64,000 bases of DNA from Cymbomonas tetramitiformis (Eukaryota > Chlorophyta > Pyramimonadophyceae > Pyramimonadales > Pyramimonadaceae). Location of the stretch: the NCBI GenBank assembly GCA_001247695.2, contig LGRX02033459.1:1-64000 (forward strand). The letters are read 5' to 3'. Position 1 is the first letter of the stretch; each line of letters starts with the position of its first letter. Of this stretch, positions 30,209 through 40,636 are shown one piece after another. Under the pieces are notes generated by a model. That model was not told the origin of the DNA, searched no databases, and saw only the letters and a list, made by a program, of their open reading frames with translations. A program made the position numbers and the translations under genes.

Positions 30209-32248
30209 TTACAATTTAAAATCAGGTTTAATCCAAACCAATAATCCTGAACCCGGAGTTATTACAACTTTACTTTCCATACACACACCGATAATTCCAA
30301 CATTATTTGTAGTGATTTGTGAAGCATTAACTGAACCTCCCGGAGCACAACCTAACATTTGACCTTTATGGCTACTATCCAAATGCATGGTCCTCCCACA
30401 AGGACCAACGCGCGATGACTATTATGAGTGCCACATGGATCTTTGAGGCGTATACGTGCTTTTGGCATCATATTTATGAGTCAATTGAATAATTTCCCCT
30501 ACAGGATCGTCCACGCGTGTGCTAGAGGGGCGTGCTTAAAGGGTGCGCTTTTGATATGTTTTTATCGAAATCGTCGAAAAAAAGATGGTCCTCCCACAAG
30601 GACCATAGTCTTTAAGCGTCCTAGCGGTTGCATGGTGCGCGGTGTTGGCCGCTCATGGGCGCACACCTTGAGTTTATGACCAAATATGAAAACTTAGTTG
30701 GATAGTCCACACTCTAGTCGCCATCTGAGCTCTCGTTTACCGTGGCGGGTGATCACTCCCGAGTGAAATAAGGATTTTATGATTTTTGCACTTCTAATTT
30801 TCACTTCGCGTCAAGCTAACGAGTGCACATCGCTCACACACTTGCCCATATGGCTTATGTTAAGCTTTCAAAAAATCATTTTATGGATATACTTCAAAAG
30901 TTTAAGCAGCATACGCTCCTATCACACTGTGAATGCACTCTAGCAGGCATCGTGGATAATGGGTCATGTTTGCACCGATTATCCCATTCCGGCTAAAAAA
31001 ACCGACTAAAAAGGTGTACGGTTGTTAATAAACATTAGAGATGGCCAATATATGCACTCCAACATGACGTATGGCCCAAATATGATGGGGACATGTGTAT
31101 AAGATCGATATGATCGCATGGACGCAGGTGTAGCCTGCACATACTATTCCCAAAAAATTATTGAAGATATCGTATCTTTTTGTGCCTTTTTGAATTTTCA
31201 AAAAAATGCAATCTTAAAAAGTTGAGGGTGCTTGTCGCAAATGCGAACGCCATGGATATATTGGGTGGATCCAGGCCGGACCAAGCATCGAAGTAATTAA
31301 TATATGTCCCATTGATACTAAAAATCATTGGGCGCGCCTGCTAGATCCGAACCAATGCCCAATTAAATTCTTGCAACATTGGTCCTTGTGGGAGGACCAT
31401 AATCGATTATGGTCCTCCCACAAGGACCATGGGATAGTAGCCATTTAACATAACTTCCATCAATAGCTTTGCAAGTTGTGAAACCTTTTGTACAAACGAA
31501 ACAAGAATTTCCGGTTGTTGCATTTTGAACACAAACTCCAATAGGCATACAATTTTGATTAGATTGACTTGCCGAAGCTGCATATATTTTTATACCATTT
31601 ACATCTGAAAAATCATCAGAAAATTGAACAATATCTCCAGCATTTATTGTAGCTCCGGTATTATTTTTAAAAGTAAATACATCACCTGTATGAGGAACCG
31701 GACTTGTGGGTAATGTTGCCGTATATGCATTTGTCAAACCTGTCAAAGGAATTCCTACGGTCGTCAATGATGATGTTGGCGTTGTATATGCCCAGTCTAT
31801 GCTACTTACAAGTCGTATAGCACTACAATCCAAATCACCGGTTAAATTAATGTTATTTCCAGAATTACCGACAGCCAAAACTTGACTTAATGAACCAATA
31901 CTTCCAGAATTTATTGCACCGGTTCTAACTTCATTTGATGCAGAATCATAATATAATTGTAAACTTTCAGAGCTAACATCAGGACTTGCTCGGATAGGTC
32001 TAATATAACAAGAATTATTTACCCCAGCATTAAGTTCAAGACCGCTTGCGTTCAAAATTATTGTATTATCAATAGCCGTAGCACTTTGTGAAGAATTTTG
32101 ACCGCTCAAAGCACCAATATTAATAGAATTCTCGCCAGCCAAATATTCCCCTGCAAATTTTCCGATATTTACTGAATTCTCGGAAGCAAAGCTTTGCCCT
32201 GCGTCGTCCCCAACGTTTACGACGAAAGCATTACATTGATTGTTGCCG
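30209..32248 (-). pseudogene. Fibre-like protein 1, inverted duplicate, split by transposon
   Basis: C-terminal part 30209-30364 and shaft part 31444-32248 flank an inserted 1,075-bp element. The shaft has YadA-like repeats (NSVNIGKFAGEYLAG, NSINIGALSG). The 5' side ends at ~32248 where methyltransferase sequence begins, so the N-terminal ~270 codons are absent. Its T4 run is intact, unlike the 27512 copy. Confidence 0.7.
30369..31443. mobile_element. 1,075-bp non-autonomous DNA transposon with TTTA duplication
   Basis: Starts TGGCTACTATCC and ends GGATAGTAGCCA (12-bp perfect TIR). TTTA is duplicated at 30365-30368 and 31444-31447; the empty site is seen at 1430 (GACCTTTAACATAAC). Near both ends and once internally (~30583) is a palindrome ATGGTCCT...AGGACCAT. 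No transposase-like ORF inside. Family not assigned. Confidence 0.8.
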
Positions 32249-32463
32249 GAAATTATAAAAGCAAACATCCTTGTGCAAAACCATGTAATTTATTTGAATG
32301 GTTAATAAAAACATATTCTAATGAAAATGATTTAGTCATTGATCCTTGTTGTGGTATCGGCACTTCAGGAATTGTGTCAAAACAATTGAATAGGAATTAT
32401 ATAGGAATTGAAATAAATAAAAAGTATTTTGATATAGCATTTGAAAACTCTTTTAAAATATAA
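32248..32463 (+). pseudogene. Methyltransferase C-terminal fragment
   Basis: Encodes GNYKSKHPCAKPCNLFEWLI and the SAM motif DPCCGIGTSGIV, matching the last third of the adenine methyltransferases. It is joined back to back with the fibre remnant. Confidence 0.75.
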
Positions 32464-32850
32464 ATATGTTTTTTTAGAAAAGGATTTAAAATTATTAAAA
32501 AAGCAATATAAAAATACATTAAAAATATTTAAATGATTATAACATTTAAAAACTTTTTAAATTTTTAGAATTGTTTTAGAAAAGATTAAAACTTTTAGAA
32601 AATTGATAAATATGAATGATATATGAATTAAAAAGATAAAAATATATATTTGATTATAACATTTAAAAACTCTTTTAAAATTTTAGAATTGTTTTTAGAA
32701 AAATTATAAATTATTTATAAAAATCAAAAAATTATATAGGAATTAAATAAATAAATGATATATTTGAATATCACATTTAAAAACTCTTTTAAAAATTTAT
32801 AATTGTTTTTAGAAAAGATTAGAAATAATTAGAAAATTATTTTCTTATAT
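32464..32850. repeat. Three ~118-bp AT-rich repeats
   Basis: Each unit includes ATAACATTTAAAAAC and TTTAGAATTGTTTTTAGAA. No gene visible. Confidence 0.65.
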
Positions 32851-32858
32851 ATTGTAAT

Positions 32859-33041
32859 ATGGGATTCAAAAAAGGTGAAAAAAATACGGACGAAGCTACT
32901 TTAGAGAGACTAAAAATAGCTAGACAAAAAGCTATGGACACTAGAAAAAAGAATGCTGATGCTAAAAAAGATATAAAACTTGCAAAAGAATTGGAAAATA
33001 AAGGAACAAACAGTTATTATGCTGACAAATTGTTGTGGTAA
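32859..33041 (+). pseudogene. Chimera of MGFKKGEK and 96-aa families
   Basis: The first ~48 codons match the gene at 15623/55804. The last 12 (GTNSYYADKLLW) match the end of the 96-aa gene at 21896. The join is in frame, giving a 60-residue ORF, but it is most simply a deletion junction. Confidence 0.65.
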
Positions 33042-33045
33042 AGTT

Positions 33046-33312
33046 TTAATCGGCAAATTCTATTTCAACTTTTGTAGGAGTGGTGTACAAGTCATTTATT
33101 CCTTCCCTACAACTAATGCAAATAAATGGAAAGCTATTTTGATGCTTTACAAATTCAGGGGTTAATGCTTGCCTCCCTTCTTCAAAAGCTATACAATTAA
33201 TGCAACAAATCCTATTGCACTCAATGCACCTTGTACAAATAGGATTCTTTCTTGTAGGTTGATATTTTGTAAGGTCAATTGTAATTTCAGGGCCTGCACA
33301 AACAATAATCAT
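33046..33312 (-). CDS. Small Cys-rich (RING-like) protein, 88 aa
   Basis: CTRCIECNRICCINC followed by CISC gives eight closely placed Cys, compatible with a zinc-binding fold. Preceded by a short AT-rich promoter. Family not identified. Confidence 0.5.
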   Translation of the reverse strand: MIIVCAGPEITIDLTKYQPTRKNPICTRCIECNRICCINCIAFEEGRQALTPEFVKHQNSFPFICISCREGINDLYTTPTKVEIEFAD

Positions 33313-33482
33313 TAGTTAAGTATATTGTAATATTATTTGCAAGGTAAAGCATGTCACAATAAATAAATCAACAATATTTTTTGCAAACGCAATAGAATAC
33401 AAATATAAGAAAACTCTTATTATATATTGCACAGCCCAATTATTTCAAGGCTGGTAAGTTCAAAACTAAAACAGTCAATAAG

Positions 33483-34121
33483 TTATGGCCTACGTTGGAA
33501 CCTATTCTGCCCGTTTAGCATATTTGCAAAAAAGACAAACACTAAGGTAAGTCCGAAAATGATTTGCGTAAAGAAGAGTGCCACCAGCTCTGCGGAGTAG
33601 TTGGTTACAAACCACAAAACCTTTGTGGTTCCAACACAAAACGGGTTGACCGAATTGAAAGTCTTTTGGCATTGCAAAAAAATGTGTGCCTGCTGCACCA
33701 GAGTTATGATAATACCAAAGTATATCATTGCGAACAACCCAAAAAGAAATATTTTTGCAAAAATCCCCTGGGTGTGCAACCAGTGTGCCAAAACGCCTGC
33801 GTCCGATTCGGGATTTGGGTTAGAATCGGCAAAAGCTGCAGCCAAGCCGAAATCCCCGATAGCGTATTTGTGTGCATTGCCGTGAAAGTGTTTTTTCATG
33901 AAACCGTTTGCACTTGCAATAGAGTACAAAAAATACACGCCAGAAACAGGCTTCCCATTGAACTTCCCTCTCAAGGACCAAACATCGGTCACTTTATTTA
34001 AATACTTTTGTTCAAAAGGTTTTCCGAAGGGGTCCCTTTTGATTGGAGTTCCGCGAGGCGAAAGTAATATATCACCTTCAGGGGGAGGAGTAGGAGCAGC
34101 AGCGGGGACGTTGTCAGCCAT
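33483..34121 (-). CDS. Membrane protein with two transmembrane segments
   Basis: 212 residues. Pro-rich start (APTPPPEGD), a soluble region, then hydrophobic helices at ~123-143 (FAKIFLFGLFAMIYFGIIITL) and ~180-202 (LVALFFTQIIFGLTLVFVFF). The intervening loop has Cys. GC richer than virus genes. Function unknown. Confidence 0.5.
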   Translation of the reverse strand: MADNVPAAAPTPPPEGDILLSPRGTPIKRDPFGKPFEQKYLNKVTDVWSLRGKFNGKPVSGVYFLYSIASANGFMKKHFHGNAHKYAIGDFGLAAAFADSNPNPESDAGVLAHWLHTQGIFAKIFLFGLFAMIYFGIIITLVQQAHIFLQCQKTFNSVNPFCVGTTKVLWFVTNYSAELVALFFTQIIFGLTLVFVFFANMLNGQNRFQRRP

Positions 34122-34149
34122 TTCAAAAGTATAAAACGGAAAAATATTT

Positions 34150-34500
34150 AATTTAGATTATTTATTGCGACCGGCAAGCATCTTTGAAACTTCCGAGTTT
34201 CAAAGATGCGTTTTGTATTTTGGGTGCACCCTAATTTTACAAAACGGCCGAGCGCTTCCCGTTTGTGCGGGATATTCACATTTATTCCATGGAATATTTC
34301 ATATGGATTAACACACATAAGCACGAAGGCATCGGCCACGCATCTTTGAAACTAACGAGTTTCAAAGATGCGTTTTTTGTCATTTGGGTGCGCATACCCA
34401 AATAACAAATCAGCCGAGCGCTTCCCGTTGGCGTGGGGTATCCAACGCTTGAATGTTGAATATTCATTGTAATATGAGTTAGCAAGCGAGGTTGCAAAGG
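34150..34500. repeat. Two repeats containing a GCATCTTTGAAACT hairpin
   Basis: GCATCTTTGAAACT and its complement, separated by 3-4 nt, occur at ~34176 and ~34338. Related flanks (GCCGAGCGCTTCCCGT) link it to the following satellite. Confidence 0.65.
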
Positions 34501-34509
34501 CATCGGGAC

Positions 34510-35440
34510 AGAATCTACGAAACTGTCCTATGCCTTTGCCTTTGGGTTTGGGTTCGAACGTGACACCCAAACCCAAAGATGCCAAACAGCCGAGGGCTTC
34601 CCGTGCGTCCTAACGCACGAAACTTGGCACGAATACTACCATGGTACATATATTTAAGTTGCCAGAAGCTCAAGGCTTCAAGTTACTTGTGCGCGAAACG
34701 CGCAATTTATTTCTAAGGCAGATGTTTTGGGTTTGGGTTCGAACGTGACACCCAAACCCAAAGATGCCAAACAGCCGAGGGCTTCCCGTGCGTCCTAGAG
34801 CACGAAACTTGGCACGAATACTGCCAAGATACATATATTTAAGTTACCAGAAGCTCAAGGCTTCAAGTTACTTGTGCGCGAAACGCGCAATGTATTTCTA
34901 AGGCAGATGTTTTGGGTTTGGGTTCGAACGTGACACCCAAACCCAAAGATGCCAAACAGCCGAGGGCTTCCCGTGCGTCCTAACGCACGAAACTTGGCAC
35001 GAATACTACCATGGTACATATCTTTCAGTAACCAGAAGCTCAAGGCTTCAAGTTACTTGTGCGCGAAACGCGCAATGTATTTCTAAGGCAGATGTTTTGG
35101 GTTTGGGTTCGAACGTGACACCCAAACCCAAAGATGCCAAACAGCCGAGGGCTTCCCGTGCGTCCTAGAGCACGAAACTTGGCACGAATACTGCCAAGAT
35201 ACATATTTTTGAGTTACTTGAAGCTCAAGGCTTCAAGTTACTTGTGCGCGAAACGCGCAATTTATTTCTAAGGCAGATGTTTTGGGTTTGGGTTCGAACG
35301 TGACACCCAAACCCAAAGATGCCAAACAGCCGAGGGCTTCCCGTGCGTCCTAGAGCACGAAACTTGGCACACATACTGCCAAGATACATATCTTTCAGTA
35401 ACTTGAAGCTCAAGGCTTCAAGTTACTTACTTTTTTTCAA
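34510..35440. repeat. 185-bp satellite, five copies, hairpin-rich
   Basis: GATGCCAAACAGCCGAGG recurs at 34578, 34763, 34948, 35133 and 35318, exactly 185 bp apart. Each unit holds a 13-bp stem TTTGGGTTTGGGT/ACCCAAACCCAAA, and smaller hairpins at CGTGCG..CGCACG and GAAGC..GCTTC. Two unit types (TAACGCACG, TAGAGCACG) alternate. No coding evidence. Confidence 0.85.
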
Positions 35441-35553
35441 GCAGAACACGCCGTGAGTGTCTATTGTGGCAAAGATGGCAAATAATAAAAGTCATTATGC
35501 GTAAAGAGTCGTTATTCACGGCCGTGACTTTTAGATTCACGGCCGTGAATCTT

Positions 35554-35612
35554 TCCGAATGGAACCAAAAACCGTTCGATTAAAATCGGACGGTTTTTGG
35601 TTCCATTCGGAC
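35554..35612. repeat. Long near-perfect hairpin
   Basis: TCCGAATGGAACCAAAAACC is followed ~20 nt later by its exact reverse complement, with a TTAAA-type loop. An adjacent palindrome AGATTCACGGCCGTGAATCT lies just left. Probably a tiny foldback or MITE. Confidence 0.75.
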
Positions 35613-35848
35613 ATATGGACATCACGGCAAGACAACTCTTCAGTGTAATATTTCGCATGGCATGGCGATAGCTCAACAGGTACAGTACAGCGTCATGGAT
35701 GCATGCACCGGTAATAGCCGGATGAGATAAAAAAAACTTAATCTAAAATCAACATGAAAAATGGGTTAATCTAAAATCAGAGAGAAATAATCTAAATTAA
35801 ATTGCCTACCGTATAAAACTGCATCCCCACCCCACCGCATACCCCAGC
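35613..35848. other. No gene seen
   Basis: A GATAGCTCAACAGG stretch at ~35668 recalls a tRNA A box but there is no B box or cloverleaf. The remainder is 3' flank of the next gene. Confidence 0.3.
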
Positions 35849-37240
35849 CTAATCGGACTCAACAACCGATTCCGCATATGAAACTGACCCCGATGACATA
35901 GCATCCGAGTGTTTTAGTTTGAGATACTTCTGCTGCAATTTGAACGTGTCCTCTAACAACGCATTGTAGTTGTCCACAAGCTGGTCAAACCGAACTTTTA
36001 GGGGGTCATATTTGATAGCTACCATAGCTTGTTCATAGACAACCTCAATGGCTGCCGAGGCTGTGGGGTTCTTTGAAGTCAACATCACAATACGACGTTT
36101 TAGTTGTGTGACCTCGTTTATCAGTTGGTCAACGTGAGCTTGTGAATAAGTTAGAACATTGTTGCTGCCACAAACACTTTCATCGCGAGACTTCAACAAC
36201 GTTAACTCCGACTCTGTATCTCGCAGTTTAGAAGTAAGTTCTTCGTGAGCGAAACAAATAGTGTTGTATTTTGTAGTGAGATCGGTCAGTTGTGAAAAAT
36301 ATTGTTCGCATTTCTCTTTTGCAAAAAGAATTTCGGCAGTCAGTTCTGCGATACTGTCATTTAACGTTGTGTTGGCTGACAAAACAGTAGAATAACTTGC
36401 TGTAACGCGGTCTAATTCGGCTTTAACTTGGGCTGCAAACTCATCGCTCTGACGAAGTATTTCGGACTTTGTGACTGAAACATCGGAAACATTGGAAAAA
36501 GAACGTTCCAAAGAAGAATTGCTTTCGCAATCAACGGGAGCATCGCTCTGGCCATCAAAGCAAAGACTGTCAAAGGCAGCGTCCAATTCGTCAAAAGGAA
36601 TAGCACGAGCGGACGGATCAAGTTTCTTTTGTTTGCTACGTTTTCCAGACTCTTCACTGTAAAAAGAAATTGCTGGAGACGAAATGGGGACGTCCTTTAA
36701 AATATCTTTGACAGCGTCTACAGAGGGACTGTTGGCGACTCGCTTACTCTCATTCCGTGCAAGGTTTGTGGCTACACTTTCAAGTCTTTTAGCAAGTAAA
36801 ATGGCAGACTCGCAATCTTTTTCCCTGGTTTTGTCAGCAGTCAAGAGCACAACTTCCTGTCCAAACATCGTTGCAATATCCTCTGCAGAGGCATCGCTGT
36901 GTACACAAATATACGCGTTTATGACAGGGGACATTGCTTCAGAAAACCGAGCACCAAAAGCAGCAATCGCTTGGTCCCAATGATGGCGACAAAATATCGT
37001 TGTGGTATAGCACTCGCAACGAACAGCTTCGTAATTACTGAAACCATGCTGCCGAACTTTCCTAGCTTTCACACCACAGCATCGTGTTCCATTTCCTTTT
37101 TCTCTTATTAACGATTCTGGTGGGTATTCATTTGTCACCCTCGTATCGTATATCACGGACCCATCTTTACCCAAGCGAAACACTCCAGACACTTTCAAAG
37201 GCGGCGTCTGCTCAGACCTCTTAGAAAAAGAGGGAAGCAT
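35849..37240 (-). CDS. Large Cys-cluster/coiled-coil protein
   Basis: 463 residues from ATG 37240 (a longer start at 37288 is possible). A cluster CCGVKARK...CECYTTTIFCRHHW lies near residue 60-100. Then a Ser/Glu linker, and long coiled-coil segments (FAQVKAELDRVTASY, ELTSKLRDTESELTLLK) to the end. Same plan as 6742 and 46308. No catalytic motif. Function unknown. Confidence 0.55.
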   Translation of the reverse strand: MLPSFSKRSEQTPPLKVSGVFRLGKDGSVIYDTRVTNEYPPESLIREKGNGTRCCGVKARKVRQHGFSNYEAVRCECYTTTIFCRHHWDQAIAAFGARFSEAMSPVINAYICVHSDASAEDIATMFGQEVVLLTADKTREKDCESAILLAKRLESVATNLARNESKRVANSPSVDAVKDILKDVPISSPAISFYSEESGKRSKQKKLDPSARAIPFDELDAAFDSLCFDGQSDAPVDCESNSSLERSFSNVSDVSVTKSEILRQSDEFAAQVKAELDRVTASYSTVLSANTTLNDSIAELTAEILFAKEKCEQYFSQLTDLTTKYNTICFAHEELTSKLRDTESELTLLKSRDESVCGSNNVLTYSQAHVDQLINEVTQLKRRIVMLTSKNPTASAAIEVVYEQAMVAIKYDPLKVRFDQLVDNYNALLEDTFKLQQKYLKLKHSDAMSSGSVSYAESVVESD

Positions 37241-37346
37241 ACAATACAACCATGATACTACAAGCGGTGGCAACATACCTGCGGACACAAAAATAAGCTG
37301 TAGGTAAGTGTTGAATGTAGAGAAGTAACGAACTGTGGAGTGAGAA

Positions 37347-37598
37347 TACTGGAATATCCTAGTTCACTAGATATCAGAAACTCCCGAACTGTGTGGATAA
37401 ACTCATAAGATAAATAAACCCTAAGCTAGATATACCCGGAACGGTCTCGGACGGTTTCGGAGTCTAGCCTACCTGTGACACAGCGTGTGTCACAGCACGA
37501 ACCTATAGATCAGTCAGCAGTCCAGTGTTGGTCCTAGGAGTCTGTCATAGGGGCCTGACCGGGACTCCCAGTCAGGGCTGCCTATACAGATTTCAGCA
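37347..37598 (-). repeat. LTR (3' end of element)
   Basis: Direct copy of 40637-40888; one visible difference (CACAGCACG versus CACATCACG). Confidence 0.85.
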
Positions 37599-37916
37599 CA
37601 CCACCCCAGCACTGTGGGTGGTGACTGTCTAGGAGAGTCAGATAATGTAAGATAAGTTAGGGCAGGAGCCAGGTTGACAGACCTAACTGCTAATCCAACT
37701 GTGCAATTCTGAAACACAAATTGGAAACCCTCTAGCTAGCACAGGTGCAGAAACCTACGGGCATTGTGCACCCGCTAAACAACTGAAAGGCACCGAGCTA
37801 GCAAGCCAGAATGTAACTTGTAGATGTCAAAAGCAAAACATAAACCAGAAAAGTTGTTGAAGTCACCGGAGTTCCGCACACCACCATGTTGGTGTGCATC
37901 CAGAGTGAACAAGAAG

Positions 37917-39125
37917 TCAATCGACAGCACCAAAGTAGCCAGCTGTGGTCTCAATCAAGTCGGACCCGAAGGGAGGGTTCCCGAAAGGACCTCTCTCATG
38001 TAGAGCCACACCGTAGAAGAAGGCCATGTCGAAGATCAAATCTGCCTGAGCAAGATCCTGAAAGATGTCAGGGGGCTCAGGCGGCCCAAGCGGTGGCACA
38101 TTGTCAGCCACAAAGAAACCCTGAGCCGGGATCACGGATTCAACAAATTCACTCGTGGAGAAAATTGACGGAGTCTCCCAATCGAGGTCACCACCAGGCG
38201 AAGGCAATCCCACAGCCGACTGAGCATCGGGCACGGCTGCCACCCCCATGATCGAGATGCAAAGAACGAGTGAAAGGAAGAAAGGAACTCCCCACGGCCC
38301 AACCGTGGCAGGAAAGCCCCAGGGCGGCTTCCCACAACCGTAGGACCTCCGCTCGTCTACGGGCGGCCCGGAAACATGACTGGCCGACGGAGGCGAACCC
38401 CGCGGCTTCAGCCGGAAGCTGCCGTCGGCAAAGTCCTCGTAGTCGTCGGTGTCGTAGCCGGTGAGGTCAACCGGCGCGATGGCGGCGTGGTTGACAGTCT
38501 GAACGAACCCAGGGAACTCACCGTCCGTCGTGGCAGTCACCCGCGCCGATTGAAGCGGCACGGGCTTCACATCCTCCTCCTGCGAGACAGGTATAGCAGG
38601 GGCCGGCACGGCGGATGCCGATGCCGCCGCACCACCTGCCGGAACCTGCTCCTCCGGCATGTTCCCCGCTGCCGCGGGGCCGCACACCAGAGCCGAAGCA
38701 TGCGGCTCGAGAACCGCCCGTGGTGGGAAGGATGCGTGGGTGTAGTGCACCTTGCAGTTTGCCGCGGCATGGACCTCCGCGGCGAGATCGTCCAGCCGCT
38801 GATGAATGTCGTCACCTGCGGGCTCGTCAGCAGGCTGCTGCGGCTCTACCGTGAAGCCGTAGGCGGACACGTCGATCCCGCCCACCGCACCCGCACAGAG
38901 TACCGCAGGCGGCCCGTACGTAGATGCCGCAGTGGCAAAAGCCTCGGCCCCATCATCCGCCGCCTGCTGGAACAGGGCACACATGGCCAATGCACGCACC
39001 CCCTCCGCGTCCTCCTCGTCGATGGGAATGCAGAATGCCGCGGCCGAGTGCGGGGGATGCTGACGCCCGCCCAACGGGCAGTCGCGGTAGAAGTGATACT
39101 GCTCACCTTTCCCGCCTTCTTGCAC
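37917..39125 (-). CDS. Second Gag-element ORF in -1 frame
   Basis: Entered from Gag by a -1 shift; begins with the second half of the zinc knuckle (YHFYRDCPLG). It continues ~390 residues, acidic and Pro/Ala-rich, with one hydrophobic segment (VPFFLSLVLCISIMGVAAV). No pol motif. Perhaps an envelope- or tether-like extension; role unknown. Confidence 0.55.
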   Translation of the reverse strand: MQEGGKGEQYHFYRDCPLGGRQHPPHSAAAFCIPIDEEDAEGVRALAMCALFQQAADDGAEAFATAASTYGPPAVLCAGAVGGIDVSAYGFTVEPQQPADEPAGDDIHQRLDDLAAEVHAAANCKVHYTHASFPPRAVLEPHASALVCGPAAAGNMPEEQVPAGGAAASASAVPAPAIPVSQEEDVKPVPLQSARVTATTDGEFPGFVQTVNHAAIAPVDLTGYDTDDYEDFADGSFRLKPRGSPPSASHVSGPPVDERRSYGCGKPPWGFPATVGPWGVPFFLSLVLCISIMGVAAVPDAQSAVGLPSPGGDLDWETPSIFSTSEFVESVIPAQGFFVADNVPPLGPPEPPDIFQDLAQADLIFDMAFFYGVALHERGPFGNPPFGSDLIETTAGYFGAVD

Positions 39126-40237
39126 CTTCCGCAGAAGGGCTTCGCCTTCTGGTCGTCACGGTCGAAACCGACTGCAGGCAGCGGGTGCGTGCCGACACGG
39201 AATCCCCGCTGCGTACCGCGCTGCTGCTGCTGCCGCTGCTGACGCTGCGGCTGCTGCCGCTGCTGCTGCGCCGGCGGTGCGTCCGCCCCGCGTTGCTGCC
39301 GTAGCAAGTCTTGAAGCTCGTTGATCTTGTTGAGGAGGGCGCCGTACTCGGTGCTGGAGAGCTGCGCGGAGATGCCGCTCTTGCCCGAGACTGCCTTCCC
39401 CGCCCCCGTCTGCGCCCAAGCCTGATAGATCTCCACCACAAGGGAGCGGAGAGATGCCAAGGACACATGCGCGAGGTCGGCCGCGAGAGGATACCGCACC
39501 TTGACCGCGGTGTAAAACACCGGGTCCAGCCGGTTGTACAGGGAGAGCTTCCTGGTCTCCTCGGTGGGTGTCCAGTCCGTAGCTTTGTTATCCCGCACCA
39601 GACGCTGTTCCCGAGCCAAGATGGGCTGCGGGTCAGTGTCTGCGGGATAACGTAACGCGGCGTGCTCCTCCTGGTGCGACTCACGTAGCGCCACAGGTAC
39701 ACAGCCCTTGATGATGTCCACCAGGGCTCGCCGTCCATCACGGTCAGACGAGGCGTCGGTGCCAGTCAACCAGACGTAGGCGTTGCTGTGCTTCTCGATA
39801 ACCAGAGCCAAAACGTCGAAGAGCAAGCCGTTGACTTTGGTCACCACACGAGCCAGAGGGTCGTCGAGGTCAAAAGATGCCAGCTCCAGCCCAGCTGAAT
39901 GAAACTCCGTACGCAGCTGCACCACCAGCTCGGAGAGGAGGCCAGCGTCGTCCGTACCGCGGAAGTGGTGCTTCTTGTCCCCAAGGACATCCTCCCGGAC
40001 ACCCTTGGCCCATTGGCGGTGCAGCCGCGTTTTGTAGACGTCGTCAACCAGCTTGCTCTGCTCCTGCAAGTACTTCCTGGTCGCCACGTCTGCATCTTCG
40101 TTTGAATTCGGAGCGGGGTTCGGAACAGTTGGCGTACGCACCGTCGGACTGTTCCGAACCCCGTCTAACAGCCTCAGTGAGGCGTCGATGTCACTGTCCC
40201 TGTCCAGGGACTTCTTCGCTCGGGTCAACATGCCCAT
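38846..40237 (-). CDS. Gag polyprotein, zero frame
   Basis: Start chosen at MGMLTRAKKSLDRDSD (40237), though the frame is open to 40492. A helical capsid-like core has LYNRLDPVFYTAVKVRYP and LRSLVVEIYQAW, followed by a Gln/Arg-rich nucleic-acid-binding tract and the beginning of a zinc knuckle (CGRCKKAGK). At GGGAAAG (39107-39113) the productive continuation is in the -1 frame; staying in frame gives unrelated residues. Copia-type Gag is my best guess. Confidence 0.6.
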   Translation of the reverse strand: MGMLTRAKKSLDRDSDIDASLRLLDGVRNSPTVRTPTVPNPAPNSNEDADVATRKYLQEQSKLVDDVYKTRLHRQWAKGVREDVLGDKKHHFRGTDDAGLLSELVVQLRTEFHSAGLELASFDLDDPLARVVTKVNGLLFDVLALVIEKHSNAYVWLTGTDASSDRDGRRALVDIIKGCVPVALRESHQEEHAALRYPADTDPQPILAREQRLVRDNKATDWTPTEETRKLSLYNRLDPVFYTAVKVRYPLAADLAHVSLASLRSLVVEIYQAWAQTGAGKAVSGKSGISAQLSSTEYGALLNKINELQDLLRQQRGADAPPAQQQRQQPQRQQRQQQQRGTQRGFRVGTHPLPAVGFDRDDQKAKPFCGRCKKAGKVSSITSTATARWAGVSIPRTRPRHSAFPSTRRTRRGCVHWPCVPCSSRRRMMGPRLLPLRHLRTGRLRYSVRVRWAGSTCPPTASR

Positions 40238-40636
40238 ACTCTGAAAAGCCAGAGGGGAGGTGGTACGCAGTCGTGCGGTTGGGTGTGGTAGCGGAAAAAT
40301 GGTAATGGTCAGCAGCGGAGAGAAGCTGAGAGAGCGGAGCGGCGAGGGGCACTCGAAGATGTCGTCGAAGTCGAAGGTGTCGCGAACACCAGCCCAGAAA
40401 ACAGTAACCAGCAGGGCCAGTGCCGGTGCAAAACTGGATCCGAACTTTGCTAAGACTAGTCCGTAACGAGGCGCGGTCCCCATGGCCGCCACTCACAGTT
40501 GCTTACCGCAAACAATTCATACCATAATTCCTAGTCGCACCCAAACGCGCATGCGCGCACCACCTCTCCAAGCGGCCGTTTAGCCAATCATGGCCAAATC
40601 AGCAAGTGGAATAAAAGCGTGGATGGGGCCACGACC

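Noticed and set aside
35665..35735. tRNA gene
   Set aside because: Only an A-box-like stretch; no B box, anticodon arm or acceptor stem could be drawn.
37342..37348. 7-bp target duplication GAGAATA for the LTR element
   Set aside because: The last TA also belongs to the LTR end (present at the inner border 40637), so the duplication is the 5-bp GAGAA.
37886..40305. Plus-strand ORFs within the LTR element as genes
   Set aside because: Shadows of the GC-rich minus-strand Gag; Arg/Pro/Ala-rich with no motif.
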